From NCBI GenBank assembly GCA_902617625.1, contig CACMXJ010000007.1, positions 1 through 58,265 of the forward strand: a DNA stretch of 58,265 bases, in the 5' to 3' direction. A model generated the notes under the pieces. The model did no database searches, was not told where the DNA came from, and saw nothing but the letters and a program-made list of their open reading frames with translations. Below, piece after piece: positions 43,495 to 51,431 of this stretch; the stretch's first letter is position 1, and each line of letters begins with the position of its first letter. The translations under genes were made by a program, and so were the position numbers. The DNA comes from an uncultured Pelagibacteraceae bacterium (lineage in GTDB: Bacteria; Pseudomonadota; Alphaproteobacteria; Pelagibacterales; Pelagibacteraceae).

Positions 43495-44664
43495 ATGAAA
43501 AAACTTTTTTTTATAATATTCTTTTTAATTACTCTTTTACAGAGCACTAGTTATTCTGCTGGTATGTTAAAATATAATAAAATTAAAAATGCCGAAGAAT
43601 ATTTGATATCAATAGAAATTACCAATGAAACTTCAATTGAAGTTCTTACTGAATGGGTGTTAAATTACGAGATCTATAACAAAGAATTAGTTGGCAATAT
43701 CTGGTTTATGCCATACAAAGCAACTTTTTGTGGTGATGACGATCTATGTAAAAAAGAAATTGATGACAGGAGAAGTCAAATCAATGACACTGATAAAAAA
43801 GCAAAGATGCATCCTGAATATAAAGCAGCAGTTGAAAATTCAAAAAAAAAGGTAGCTGATGAAAATGCAAAAGCTAAAGCAGAAGCTAAAAAAGCTGAGG
43901 ATAAAAAGTCAAATGAAAAAAAAGTTATAGAGGAAATTAAAAATCAAATTATTTCATTAGGAGGAAATCCTAAACTGCGAAATCCTGGTATGTCTGTTGA
44001 TACTTATATTAAAATATTAATTTCGCAAAAAAAAGCTGTTGAGCAAAAGAATATTGAGGAAAAAATAGAGAAAGAAAAAGCTGCTAAAAAATCAAAAGAA
44101 ACACTTGCTGAAAGATGTAAAAAAGAAAAAGAGAGGGGAACTATAACGATGGAGTGTGCGGAATACAAAGATCCATCTCAAATGGAAACTGTATTAAAAT
44201 TAAAATGTAATTTAGACGGTAAAACTTTCCACACAAATTCAAACGTTTCAATAACACATCAAATTGAGTTTAAATTATATAAATCTGATGGAAAAAAACC
44301 AAAATTAATAGCTTTTTTAGATAATACTGAAGTTAGGCCATTGAATTTATTATCTCGTATAGGTGATGCAGATTACAGTGTAGGTCAAAGAAATGAAAAC
44401 GACCCTCAAACTATTTTTCCCGGAGGTTTCACATTTATTTCTTTTGAAGCACCAATGAATATGAGGCCATTAAATTTAGATGGAGGAACAGACCCTGTAT
44501 CTATCTTCTTTGACGTATCATTGGAAAGTGCAATTAAACAAAAAGAAGGAAACTTCTATATGAGAAGTTATTTAACTAAAATTGACCATGAAATTCCAAA
44601 CAAATCAGGTGGTACAAAACTCCATCCTGATTTTATTCAAGATAATAATTGTGAAATTTATTAG
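43495..44664 (+). CDS. Exported protein with charged coiled-coil segment, unknown function
   Basis: The 389-residue protein has a signal peptide (about residues 1-22, STSYSAG). A short N-terminal domain contains a Cys pair (ATFCGDDDLCKKE). A Lys/Glu/Ala-rich helical stretch (about residues 100-220) is probably a coiled coil. The C-terminal domain from about 230 is beta-rich, containing LKCNLDGKTFHTNSNVSITHQIEFKLY and FPGGFTFISFEAPMNMRPLNLDGG. The likely place is periplasm or envelope. I recognise no family. A TATACT box lies at 43473-43478 before the ATG. Confidence 0.65.
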   Translation: MKKLFFIIFFLITLLQSTSYSAGMLKYNKIKNAEEYLISIEITNETSIEVLTEWVLNYEIYNKELVGNIWFMPYKATFCGDDDLCKKEIDDRRSQINDTDKKAKMHPEYKAAVENSKKKVADENAKAKAEAKKAEDKKSNEKKVIEEIKNQIISLGGNPKLRNPGMSVDTYIKILISQKKAVEQKNIEEKIEKEKAAKKSKETLAERCKKEKERGTITMECAEYKDPSQMETVLKLKCNLDGKTFHTNSNVSITHQIEFKLYKSDGKKPKLIAFLDNTEVRPLNLLSRIGDADYSVGQRNENDPQTIFPGGFTFISFEAPMNMRPLNLDGGTDPVSIFFDVSLESAIKQKEGNFYMRSYLTKIDHEIPNKSGGTKLHPDFIQDNNCEIY

Positions 44665-44691
44665 TAAATAGATTTATCTCAAAAAACAATT

Positions 44692-44838
44692 ATGTCTAAA
44701 GTTTTAAAATTAGGAATGGAAGTTGTTCCTGTCGAATTAAGAGATGCTTATGCCTTTGGCGGTGGTATTCATTGTTGTACAGCTGATGTTTATAGGGAAG
44801 GTGATTTAAAAGATTATTTTCCTATTCAGAAAAATTAA
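44692..44838 (+). pseudogene. In-frame C-terminal fragment of an amidinotransferase
   Basis: A 48-codon ATG-to-TAA frame encodes a near copy of the last 40 residues of the amidinotransferase-like enzyme at 41898-43013. It reads KLGMEVVPVELRDAYAFGG against KLGMEVIPVDLRDAYAFGG, and both continue to HCCTADVYRE and KDYFP. The catalytic Cys region is intact but the rest of the enzyme, including Asp and His, is missing, so it cannot be an active amidinotransferase. The differences are mostly conservative and there is no internal stop. It looks like the remnant of a second copy with a large internal deletion. It overlaps the convergent gene at 44835 by four bases. Confidence 0.85.
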
Positions 44839-45596
44839 TTTTCTTTTGTAACATCTACTTCAAATTTTTCTAATCCTGAGGAAAGATTTTTGTCAACAGG
44901 ATTTTCAGTTTTTTCGAATGATTTAAGTTTTTCTAATTCTCTTTGTCTTAATCTCTCTTCTCTTAAATTTTCTCTATGTTCTTTTGCTTTTTGCTCTCTA
45001 TCAAATTTTTCTTCCCATTCTTTTATTTTAATATACTCAAGTTCTTTTTGTTTTTCTTCTTCTTCTTTAATCATTTTTAAGGCTCTTTCTTTTCTTCTTT
45101 TTTCTTTAAGTTCAAAGTTTTTTTGCTCTTCTTCTCGAACCTTTAAATCAATATCTTTTCTATTTTGAGACTCTTCTCTTAATTTTAGTTCTTTCTCTTT
45201 AGCTCTTAGTTCTTTACTTATAAGTACTAACTCTTCATCTTTTTTCGTTAATCGAGTTGACTCTAACTTTTGAGCGTCCTCTTTAATTTTAATTTCTTTT
45301 TCTTTAAATCTTAATTCATCTTCATTTAATTTTAATTTATTGCTTTCTTTAATGAGTCTTTCTTCCCAAATTTTAAGATCTTTTCTCTCTTTAAGGATTT
45401 GATTTTTTTCTTGTAGTTTTTCTAATTTAATAGCTTTGATTTTATCAAGTTCTTTGTTTTTTTTGTAATTAGAAATTGCATTACTTAAAAAGGATTTAGT
45501 AGAAAAATTAGCGATCTTTGCAACCCCAACTTTTTTTTTTATTTTTTTTTGTTTAATTTTTTTTTTAGGCATTTTTTTATTTGTGTATAAAAACAA
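44835..45596 (-). CDS. Highly charged coiled-coil protein, unknown function
   Basis: The 253-residue protein consists almost wholly of Lys/Glu/Arg/Leu-rich heptads from about residue 50 to 240 (for example KELRAKEKELKLREESQN), predicted as one long helix or coiled coil. A basic, Lys-rich N terminus (MPKKKIKQKKIKKKVGVAKI from the second Met) could bind nucleic acid. No signal peptide or membrane helix is visible. Low complexity prevents family assignment. The first seven residues (MFLYTNK) may not be used; a start at the second Met (MPKKKIK) is equally plausible. Confidence 0.6.
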   Translation of the reverse strand: MFLYTNKKMPKKKIKQKKIKKKVGVAKIANFSTKSFLSNAISNYKKNKELDKIKAIKLEKLQEKNQILKERKDLKIWEERLIKESNKLKLNEDELRFKEKEIKIKEDAQKLESTRLTKKDEELVLISKELRAKEKELKLREESQNRKDIDLKVREEEQKNFELKEKRRKERALKMIKEEEEKQKELEYIKIKEWEEKFDREQKAKEHRENLREERLRQRELEKLKSFEKTENPVDKNLSSGLEKFEVDVTKEN

Positions 45597-45745
45597 ATAT
45601 TTTATATATTTTCAATATTTCAATTTTCGCTTTAGCTCTTTAGTGCTTATTTTGAGTTTCAACCTGTAAGTGATTAATAGTTGTTAAAAATAACAAAATT
45701 CATAATCTTTTTGCATAAATCGAACGTAAATATTATTAAAGTTGC

Positions 45746-46381
45746 ATGAAAAAATTTAAAAAATTAATAATTGCCTGCGATGGGGAGTCAGCAAGTGGAA
45801 AAAGTACTGCAGCAAAGCTCATCTCCAGAAAATATAAATTGTTACTTATCAATTCAGGATTATTGTATAGATATGCAAGTAAAGAAATAATCAAAAATAA
45901 TCCCAAAGATATTGTTAATTTCTTAAAAAAAAGATTTAAAAGTATTTCCTATAAAAAAATAGTTAAATTAAATTTACACTCACAACAAATTAGCAACCAT
46001 GCTGCTATTTTAGCTAAAAATAGAAATATTCGGAAAATAATTAATACATTTCAAAAGACATTGATAAAAAAAAATAAAATGATTTGTATAGAGGGTAGAG
46101 ATATTGCAAGTAAAATATTGGCTAAAAATCCAAAATACGACCTAGCTTTTTATTTCAAATGTAATTTAAGCGTTTCAAGTTACAGAAGATGGTTAGATTT
46201 AAAAAAAACAGTGCCCTTAAAAGAAGTTAAAAAATCTTTAAAAAATAGAACAAAAATGGATAAAACAAGAAAAAATAGTCCACTCGTTAAAGTCAAAGAT
46301 GCAATTTTAATTAGAACTGACAAACTTTCAAAAATAGGTGTTTTAGATAAAATGTCTAAATACATTGAAAACCTAAACTAA
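45746..46381 (+). CDS. cmk: Cytidylate kinase
   Basis: The 211-residue kinase phosphorylates CMP/dCMP. The P-loop is CDGESASGKST (family: DGPSGSGKGT-like). It continues with NSGLLYRYAS in the nucleotide-binding helix position usually reading DTGAMYR, then IEGRDIASKI, and RTKMDKTRKNSPLVKVKDAI in the lid/CMP-contact region. The motifs are all in place but more divergent than typical. The rpsA gene that commonly follows cmk is not here. It ends with a four-base convergent overlap with the MFS gene. Confidence 0.85.
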   Translation: MKKFKKLIIACDGESASGKSTAAKLISRKYKLLLINSGLLYRYASKEIIKNNPKDIVNFLKKRFKSISYKKIVKLNLHSQQISNHAAILAKNRNIRKIINTFQKTLIKKNKMICIEGRDIASKILAKNPKYDLAFYFKCNLSVSSYRRWLDLKKTVPLKEVKKSLKNRTKMDKTRKNSPLVKVKDAILIRTDKLSKIGVLDKMSKYIENLN

Positions 46382-47718
46382 GCTTTCATTTCATCCTCTT
46401 CTTTTTTATATTTAACACCTTTTCTCTCTAATATTTCTTTCACTTTGTCTGAGTAAGGTTCTTCAATATGTTCCGTTGTTGGATTTAACTCTATTCCAGC
46501 TGGAGTAATTGTTTGCGGCATAGCAACAAATTGAGAATCAGGATTATCAACACTCTGTCTTGCTTTCATTCGATAAATACCAAAAAAACCTATAATGCAA
46601 TGAAAGAAAAATAAAAATACAAAAAATCCATTGGATCCAACCAAGTCCATAAATATTGAGCACAAAAATGGCCCACTCATAGCACCTAATCCAAATGCAA
46701 ACTGTAGTCCTGCACCAGCAGCAACAAATTTATCTTTTGATATGTAGTCATTTGTATGAGCTAAAATTAATGAAAACATAGGCAAGCTACAAAAAGAAAA
46801 TAAAATAAAAAAAATATAAAACCATGTTTTGCTAGTTGCAAGGCTTCCAGGTAAATACATTTGTCTTGATACCAATATTGCAAAAATTGAAAATATTGCA
46901 GCGCCAAACGTGCTAAAAACAATAACTTTTCTTCTATCATACATATCGGATATTTTTCCGATTGGAAATTGAGCTAATGCTCCTGAAACAGCTAAAAGGA
47001 AAGTCACAATTGAAATTTCTAGTATAGTAAAATTCATTGAGGTTGCATAAACAGCTAATAAAGTAAACAATGCAGACTGAATAGTTCCATAAAAAAGAGA
47101 ACTTACCATACCAAATGGAGATGCATGATAAAGTTCCTTAAGTTTCATAGCTTTGATACTTTTAAAAGTAGGTGGTTTTTTTTTAGTTAGCAAAATAGGA
47201 ATCAGTGCAGCTGAAGTAATTACAGAAACTAAAATAAATGGTTGAAAATTTTTAGGACTACTAAAGTTAAGCAAAAACATTCCAATTCCCATTGTTCCAT
47301 AAAGGATAACCATATAAACAGATAAAACACTTCCTCTATTTTTGTTGCTTGATCTATCGTTTAGCCAACTCTCTGCAACAGTATAAATACAAACCATACT
47401 TATTCCAGTAAGTACTCTGAGTAAAAACCATATAAATGGATTTACTAATATTGAATGAATTAAAATTATCAATGATGCTAAAGAGGCAAATGCAGCAAAA
47501 ACTCTTATATGTCCAACTCTGGAAATAATTTTTGGTATGGTTGCAGCTCCAATGAAATAACCAACAAAATATCCTGACATCATAAAGCCAGTGGAAGTAA
47601 GACTAAATTCTTCTTGGACAGCTCTAACTCCAAGTAAAGATCCTTGAAAGCCATAGGCCATCATTATGCATCCCATGCCCAAAAATAGAGCCCACGAATT
47701 TTTTAAAACTTTATCCAT
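46378..47718 (-). CDS. Major facilitator superfamily transporter
   Basis: The 446-residue protein has twelve predicted membrane helices and the MFS loop motif after helix 8 (QFPIGKISDMYDRRKVIVFST, resembling G-x-L-a-D-r-x-G-r-r). ESWLNDRSSNKNRGSVLSVYM resembles the helix 4-5 loop of the sugar/quinate and YfkF-like group. A hydrophilic C-terminal tail of about 45 residues (from about residue 400) extends into the cytoplasm. The substrate is unknown. No regulator is adjacent. Confidence 0.85.
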   Translation of the reverse strand: MDKVLKNSWALFLGMGCIMMAYGFQGSLLGVRAVQEEFSLTSTGFMMSGYFVGYFIGAATIPKIISRVGHIRVFAAFASLASLIILIHSILVNPFIWFLLRVLTGISMVCIYTVAESWLNDRSSNKNRGSVLSVYMVILYGTMGIGMFLLNFSSPKNFQPFILVSVITSAALIPILLTKKKPPTFKSIKAMKLKELYHASPFGMVSSLFYGTIQSALFTLLAVYATSMNFTILEISIVTFLLAVSGALAQFPIGKISDMYDRRKVIVFSTFGAAIFSIFAILVSRQMYLPGSLATSKTWFYIFFILFSFCSLPMFSLILAHTNDYISKDKFVAAGAGLQFAFGLGAMSGPFLCSIFMDLVGSNGFFVFLFFFHCIIGFFGIYRMKARQSVDNPDSQFVAMPQTITPAGIELNPTTEHIEEPYSDKVKEILERKGVKYKKEEDEMKA

Positions 47719-47776
47719 AAAAATAGCCGTAAGTATTCGCGATGTATTATTAAATCAAGTCTTAATTGTGACAAGC

Positions 47777-48637
47777 TTAAGAATTTTTGAGCTTTAAAAA
47801 TGAGTGGATTGCAATGGTTGATATAATAACAATCCCACCATAAAGAGTTTCAATACTTGGTTGTTCTTTAATAATCAACCATACCCAAATAGGACCTATT
47901 ATGGTTTCTAGCAAAAAAAACAAGTTAACTTCTGCAGCAGGGATAAACCTTGGAGCAATAGTCACTAAAACAAAAGGTATAGCAACACATAAAATGCACA
48001 TTAAAGGTACTATAATCAGGTCTTTTTCTAAAAGAGCAAAACTTTCAATAAAGAATAAAGCGAAAGTAGCAACAAATAGTTTGCCTACTACAGCTGCTGG
48101 GACTAAATTTTTGGATTTTGCAGATCTGATTGTAATTGCACCTACGGCAAGACCAATAGCAGTGATAAATCCTAAGATATCTCCATAAAAGTTACCTAAT
48201 TTAAGAGAATCAAAAAAAATATAGATAATTGCAAAAAAAGTAACAATTATTGAAACCCAAGTTTTTTTGTCAGGGGGTTCCTTTAAAATGATGGCCCCAA
48301 GTATTGCTGATAGCATTGGCGCGGTTGCTATCATTACTAAAGTATTTGCTACATTTGTATTTTGAATAGAGACTACAAATGTAATGTTTGTAATGCTAAA
48401 AGTAGCTACGTAAATTATACCATGATAACCACTTTTAAAAAGTAGCTTAAAAAAATTTAATTTATAAATTAATAGCATTCCAAAAAAAACAGTTAAGAAT
48501 GGAATTATTCCGCGATAAAAAACAAGACCCCAAGTGTCTATATTTGAAAGCCTGATAAATAAAGAGTCAGGTGTAATAAACATTACAGCTACGAAAGCAA
48601 GCAGTGATCCTTTTTGCTGATCTGTTAAATTTTTCAT
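47777..48637 (-). CDS. EamA/DMT family membrane carrier, coupled to gshB
   Basis: The 286-residue protein has ten predicted helices with two EamA repeats: AFVAVMFITPDSLFIRLSNIDTWGLVFYRG opens the first and EVNLFFLLETIIGPIWVWLIIKEQPS is in the second. The ATG at 48637 overlaps the gshB stop (ATGA). An alternative ATG at 48655 would add six residues and overlap gshB by 22 bases. Operon position after gshA-gshB suggests a link to glutathione or a gamma-glutamyl/thiol compound, but this is inference. Confidence 0.85.
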   Translation of the reverse strand: MKNLTDQQKGSLLAFVAVMFITPDSLFIRLSNIDTWGLVFYRGIIPFLTVFFGMLLIYKLNFFKLLFKSGYHGIIYVATFSITNITFVVSIQNTNVANTLVMIATAPMLSAILGAIILKEPPDKKTWVSIIVTFFAIIYIFFDSLKLGNFYGDILGFITAIGLAVGAITIRSAKSKNLVPAAVVGKLFVATFALFFIESFALLEKDLIIVPLMCILCVAIPFVLVTIAPRFIPAAEVNLFFLLETIIGPIWVWLIIKEQPSIETLYGGIVIISTIAIHSFLKLKNS

Positions 48638-49560
48638 GCCTTTAAATCTTTCCAAAAAATTTTGGCAAGATTAATTTTAGAAATATCGAATAAAGTTTTT
48701 AATCCAGTCGGAGAGGTAACATTGATATCACCATTTAGTTTTTGATCAATAAAATCGATCCCAGCAAAATAAATTTTTTCTTTCTTTAAATCTTTTGCAA
48801 TTATATTTGATATTCTTTTTTCTAATTTTGTTAATTGAATATTTATTGGTGCTGCTCCTTTACTCATGTTACTTAGAAATGATCCCTTTTTAGGTACTCT
48901 AGAAATTGCACCACATATTTTTCCATTAATCAAAAATACTCTCTTATCTCCTTTACTAATTTTAGGTAAATATTTTTGACACATTATATGATCATGTTTT
49001 TTAATAAATTTTTTCACAAAGTTTGATTTAAATTTATTAAGTAAATGAATATCGTTTCCACTAAAGCTGTGGATAGGTTTTAAAATTACACTTTTATTCT
49101 TTTTGAAAAAGTTTTTAATTTCATGAATGTTTTGAGAAAAAATTGTATTTGGCATAAATCTTAGATATTTGACTGAATAAAGTTTTTCAGAAATATTTCT
49201 GATTGAAGTGGGATTGTTTATTATTTTTACTTTATCATTAATTGTCTCAAGAATAAAAGTTGTAGATATATATTCTAGATTAAAAGGAGGATCCTGTCTT
49301 ATTAAGATATATTTACATTTGATAAGATCTAACTTTTGTTTTTTTAAGATTTTGTAAAATTTTTTATCATTGTAATTAAACTTAATAAAAAAACCATCTG
49401 CTATAACTTTTGAATCTACAATTGATAAATCTTTAGGGTCATAGTAAAAAATTTTATATTTCTTTTTTTGAATTTCATTGGCTAAAAAAATACTTGTATC
49501 CGTTTTTGGATTTAGTTTAGAAGGGTGGTTTCCTTGTATCGCAACAATTTTATTTGTCAT
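48634..49560 (-). CDS. gshB: Glutathione synthetase
   Basis: The 308-residue ATP-grasp ligase joins glycine to gamma-glutamylcysteine. Seen are IRQDPPFNLEYISTTFILE, the ATP-grasp VILKPIHSFSGNDIHLL, and GDKRVFLINGKICGAISRVP. The C-terminal FAGIDFIDQKLNGDINVTSPTG is characteristic of prokaryotic GshB (family: vt-SPTG). It follows gshA with an 11-base overlap, so the complete two-step glutathione pathway is encoded here. Confidence 0.93.
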   Translation of the reverse strand: MTNKIVAIQGNHPSKLNPKTDTSIFLANEIQKKKYKIFYYDPKDLSIVDSKVIADGFFIKFNYNDKKFYKILKKQKLDLIKCKYILIRQDPPFNLEYISTTFILETINDKVKIINNPTSIRNISEKLYSVKYLRFMPNTIFSQNIHEIKNFFKKNKSVILKPIHSFSGNDIHLLNKFKSNFVKKFIKKHDHIMCQKYLPKISKGDKRVFLINGKICGAISRVPKKGSFLSNMSKGAAPINIQLTKLEKRISNIIAKDLKKEKIYFAGIDFIDQKLNGDINVTSPTGLKTLFDISKINLAKIFWKDLKA

Positions 49561-50845
49561 ATAAATCTTTTAAATCTTCATTTTTAGAAAATTTATCAAT
49601 CATATGATCTGCATTTGTAGTTTTATTATCAATAACTTTTTGCAAATGATTTAAAAACAAAGTTTCATTTTTTCCACTTTTATTTAGTATATCTCTATTA
49701 TCCAAACCTTTTCTTGAGATTTCTAACAAAGTTGAAGCCCAGTAAAAAAGATCTTTACCCATCAGTTGAGTATTAAAACCCTTTTGAGGAGCATCTAGAT
49801 AAGCATTAATTATTTTCTCTTTATCCCATTTGGAAATTAAATTATAACTTTCCTCTAGATTTCCATATAACAAACCAATAAAAAATGCAGGCCCAGCACA
49901 AAGACAGTCCCATCCACACGTATCCATTGACCTTAATTCAATATATTTTTTCAATCTATTTTCAGTAAATATTGTGCTTAAGTGTAATGATAAATCACTC
50001 TCAGTTGGAAGACGATTTTTTATTTCATCTATCTTACCATTCATAAAGTCTTTAAAAGTGTATTTATTTCCTGACAAATAATTTTGTTTATCTTGTATAA
50101 ATAAAATTGGGAAATTGATTATAAAATCAGCATATTTTTCAAAATTTAAATTTTCAAAAAATAATTTTGGAAGCCCTCCTCGTGAAGTATTTTGCCATAC
50201 TTTAGATCTATAAGATAAGTAATTGCTCTTTTTTTTTTCAACTATGGAGGAATTAGCAAATAAAGCAATTGAGATTGGAACTATTGAATTTACTATCTTA
50301 AATTTTTTAAAAAAATCTTCTTCTGAAGAATAATCAATGTTTAATTGAGTCCCGCAAGTCCTATACATCATATCTAGACTTAATTCACCTCCTAATGGCA
50401 TATCTTTCGTCATTAGTTTATACCTTTGTTTGGGATTATTAGGGATCTCTTCAAGCTTTGAAATAGGATCAAAACCTGTGCTTACAATCTTTATGTTAAG
50501 TTTTTTTGTGACTTGTTTAAGTTCAAACAAATAATCATAAGACTCAGCACATGCCTCGTGAATATTATTCAGCTTTTCTCCTGATAATTCAATTTGGTTA
50601 CCTGGTTCAAGAGTAATATTTTTACCTCTTTTGTTCAAACCAACAATATTTTCAGCTTCTTTAATTGGACTCCAACCAAATTCATTAAGTACTGAAAACA
50701 TTTCTTTTACTTTTGAGTAATCAATTCTTTTGTTGTTTTTACTATCAAATAAAAATTTCTCATGTTCAATACCAATCTTGAAATCTTTTTTTTCTTTTAT
50801 TCCAGATTTAAAATATTGAATTATTTGTTCTTTAGAAATGGTCAT
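49550..50845 (-). CDS. gshA: Glutamate-cysteine ligase (alphaproteobacterial/plant type)
   Basis: The 431-residue enzyme makes gamma-glutamylcysteine. It belongs to the GCS2 class shared with plants. Seen are FKIGIEHEKFLFD near residue 22 (metal and glutamate site), ITLEPGNQIELSG, MYRTCGTQLNIDYSSEEDF and YIELRSMDTCGWDCLCAGPAFF. Length is normal. It overlaps gshB by 11 bases and so heads a gshA-gshB-EamA operon. The HD-domain gene lies 25 bases upstream on the same strand. Confidence 0.94.
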   Translation of the reverse strand: MTISKEQIIQYFKSGIKEKKDFKIGIEHEKFLFDSKNNKRIDYSKVKEMFSVLNEFGWSPIKEAENIVGLNKRGKNITLEPGNQIELSGEKLNNIHEACAESYDYLFELKQVTKKLNIKIVSTGFDPISKLEEIPNNPKQRYKLMTKDMPLGGELSLDMMYRTCGTQLNIDYSSEEDFFKKFKIVNSIVPISIALFANSSIVEKKKSNYLSYRSKVWQNTSRGGLPKLFFENLNFEKYADFIINFPILFIQDKQNYLSGNKYTFKDFMNGKIDEIKNRLPTESDLSLHLSTIFTENRLKKYIELRSMDTCGWDCLCAGPAFFIGLLYGNLEESYNLISKWDKEKIINAYLDAPQKGFNTQLMGKDLFYWASTLLEISRKGLDNRDILNKSGKNETLFLNHLQKVIDNKTTNADHMIDKFSKNEDLKDLYDK

Positions 50846-50870
50846 ATTTAAGAATATAGCCTATAAAATT

Positions 50871-51428
50871 TTACAGTGAAGAGTAAGGTTTTCTTGAAAA
50901 AACTTTTTTTACAAAGGGTTTAAAGAAATCTAATGGTAACGATTTATAATTTGGATCAAATGAGTTTTGATCATATTTTTCACAGAAATCTACTGTATCC
51001 TTATAATATTTATGATTTTTATATTCGTCTCTTTTATTTTTGTTTCCTCCTAAATGATGAGCATAATAATACATCTGAAACTCACCATGTTTCTGAACAA
51101 TCCAATGAGTTTTTTCTGAAACATATGGTTTAAGAACCGCTGCAGCATATTCTGAATGGTTCATTGGAGCTAGCTCGTCACCAATATCATGTAATAAAGC
51201 AGCTACAACCATTTCATCACTTTCTCCATTTCTATAAGCTCTAGTCGCGCTCTGAAGCGAATGTTCCAGTCTTGAAACTTGGTAACCTTCTAAAGTTTCA
51301 GTAAGTCCAGACATAAATCTTAATATCCTATCAGCTGTTTTACTTGCAAAATCTTTTTCATGCTTATCAAGAAAAAGATAATCCTCTTTGGTTCCATTTT
51401 TCATTTCTGTAAAACTTACTTTTTTCAT
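50871..51428 (-). CDS. HD-domain protein, PhnZ/COG4341-like possible diiron oxygenase or phosphohydrolase
   Basis: The 185-residue protein has the HD signature set: His in RLEHSLQSA, HD in ALLHDIGDE, His in MNHSEYAA, His in QKHGEFQ, and an Asp in EKYDQNSFD. This H-HD-H-H-D arrangement and the RLEHSLQ context match the mixed-valence diiron group that includes PhnZ and TmpB, which oxidise organophosphonates. The Tyr/Glu pair that closes the PhnZ active site upstream of the first His is not visible in the same spacing, so substrate or activity may differ. It sits between purF and gshA, with no phosphonate genes near. Confidence 0.8.
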   Translation of the reverse strand: MKKVSFTEMKNGTKEDYLFLDKHEKDFASKTADRILRFMSGLTETLEGYQVSRLEHSLQSATRAYRNGESDEMVVAALLHDIGDELAPMNHSEYAAAVLKPYVSEKTHWIVQKHGEFQMYYYAHHLGGNKNKRDEYKNHKYYKDTVDFCEKYDQNSFDPNYKSLPLDFFKPFVKKVFSRKPYSSL

Positions 51429-51431
51429 AAA

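Noticed and set aside
45653..45745. Small palindrome TTGTTA/TAACAA before cmk as an operator
   Set aside because: Six A/T-rich pairs around an A run; expected frequently by chance in this composition.
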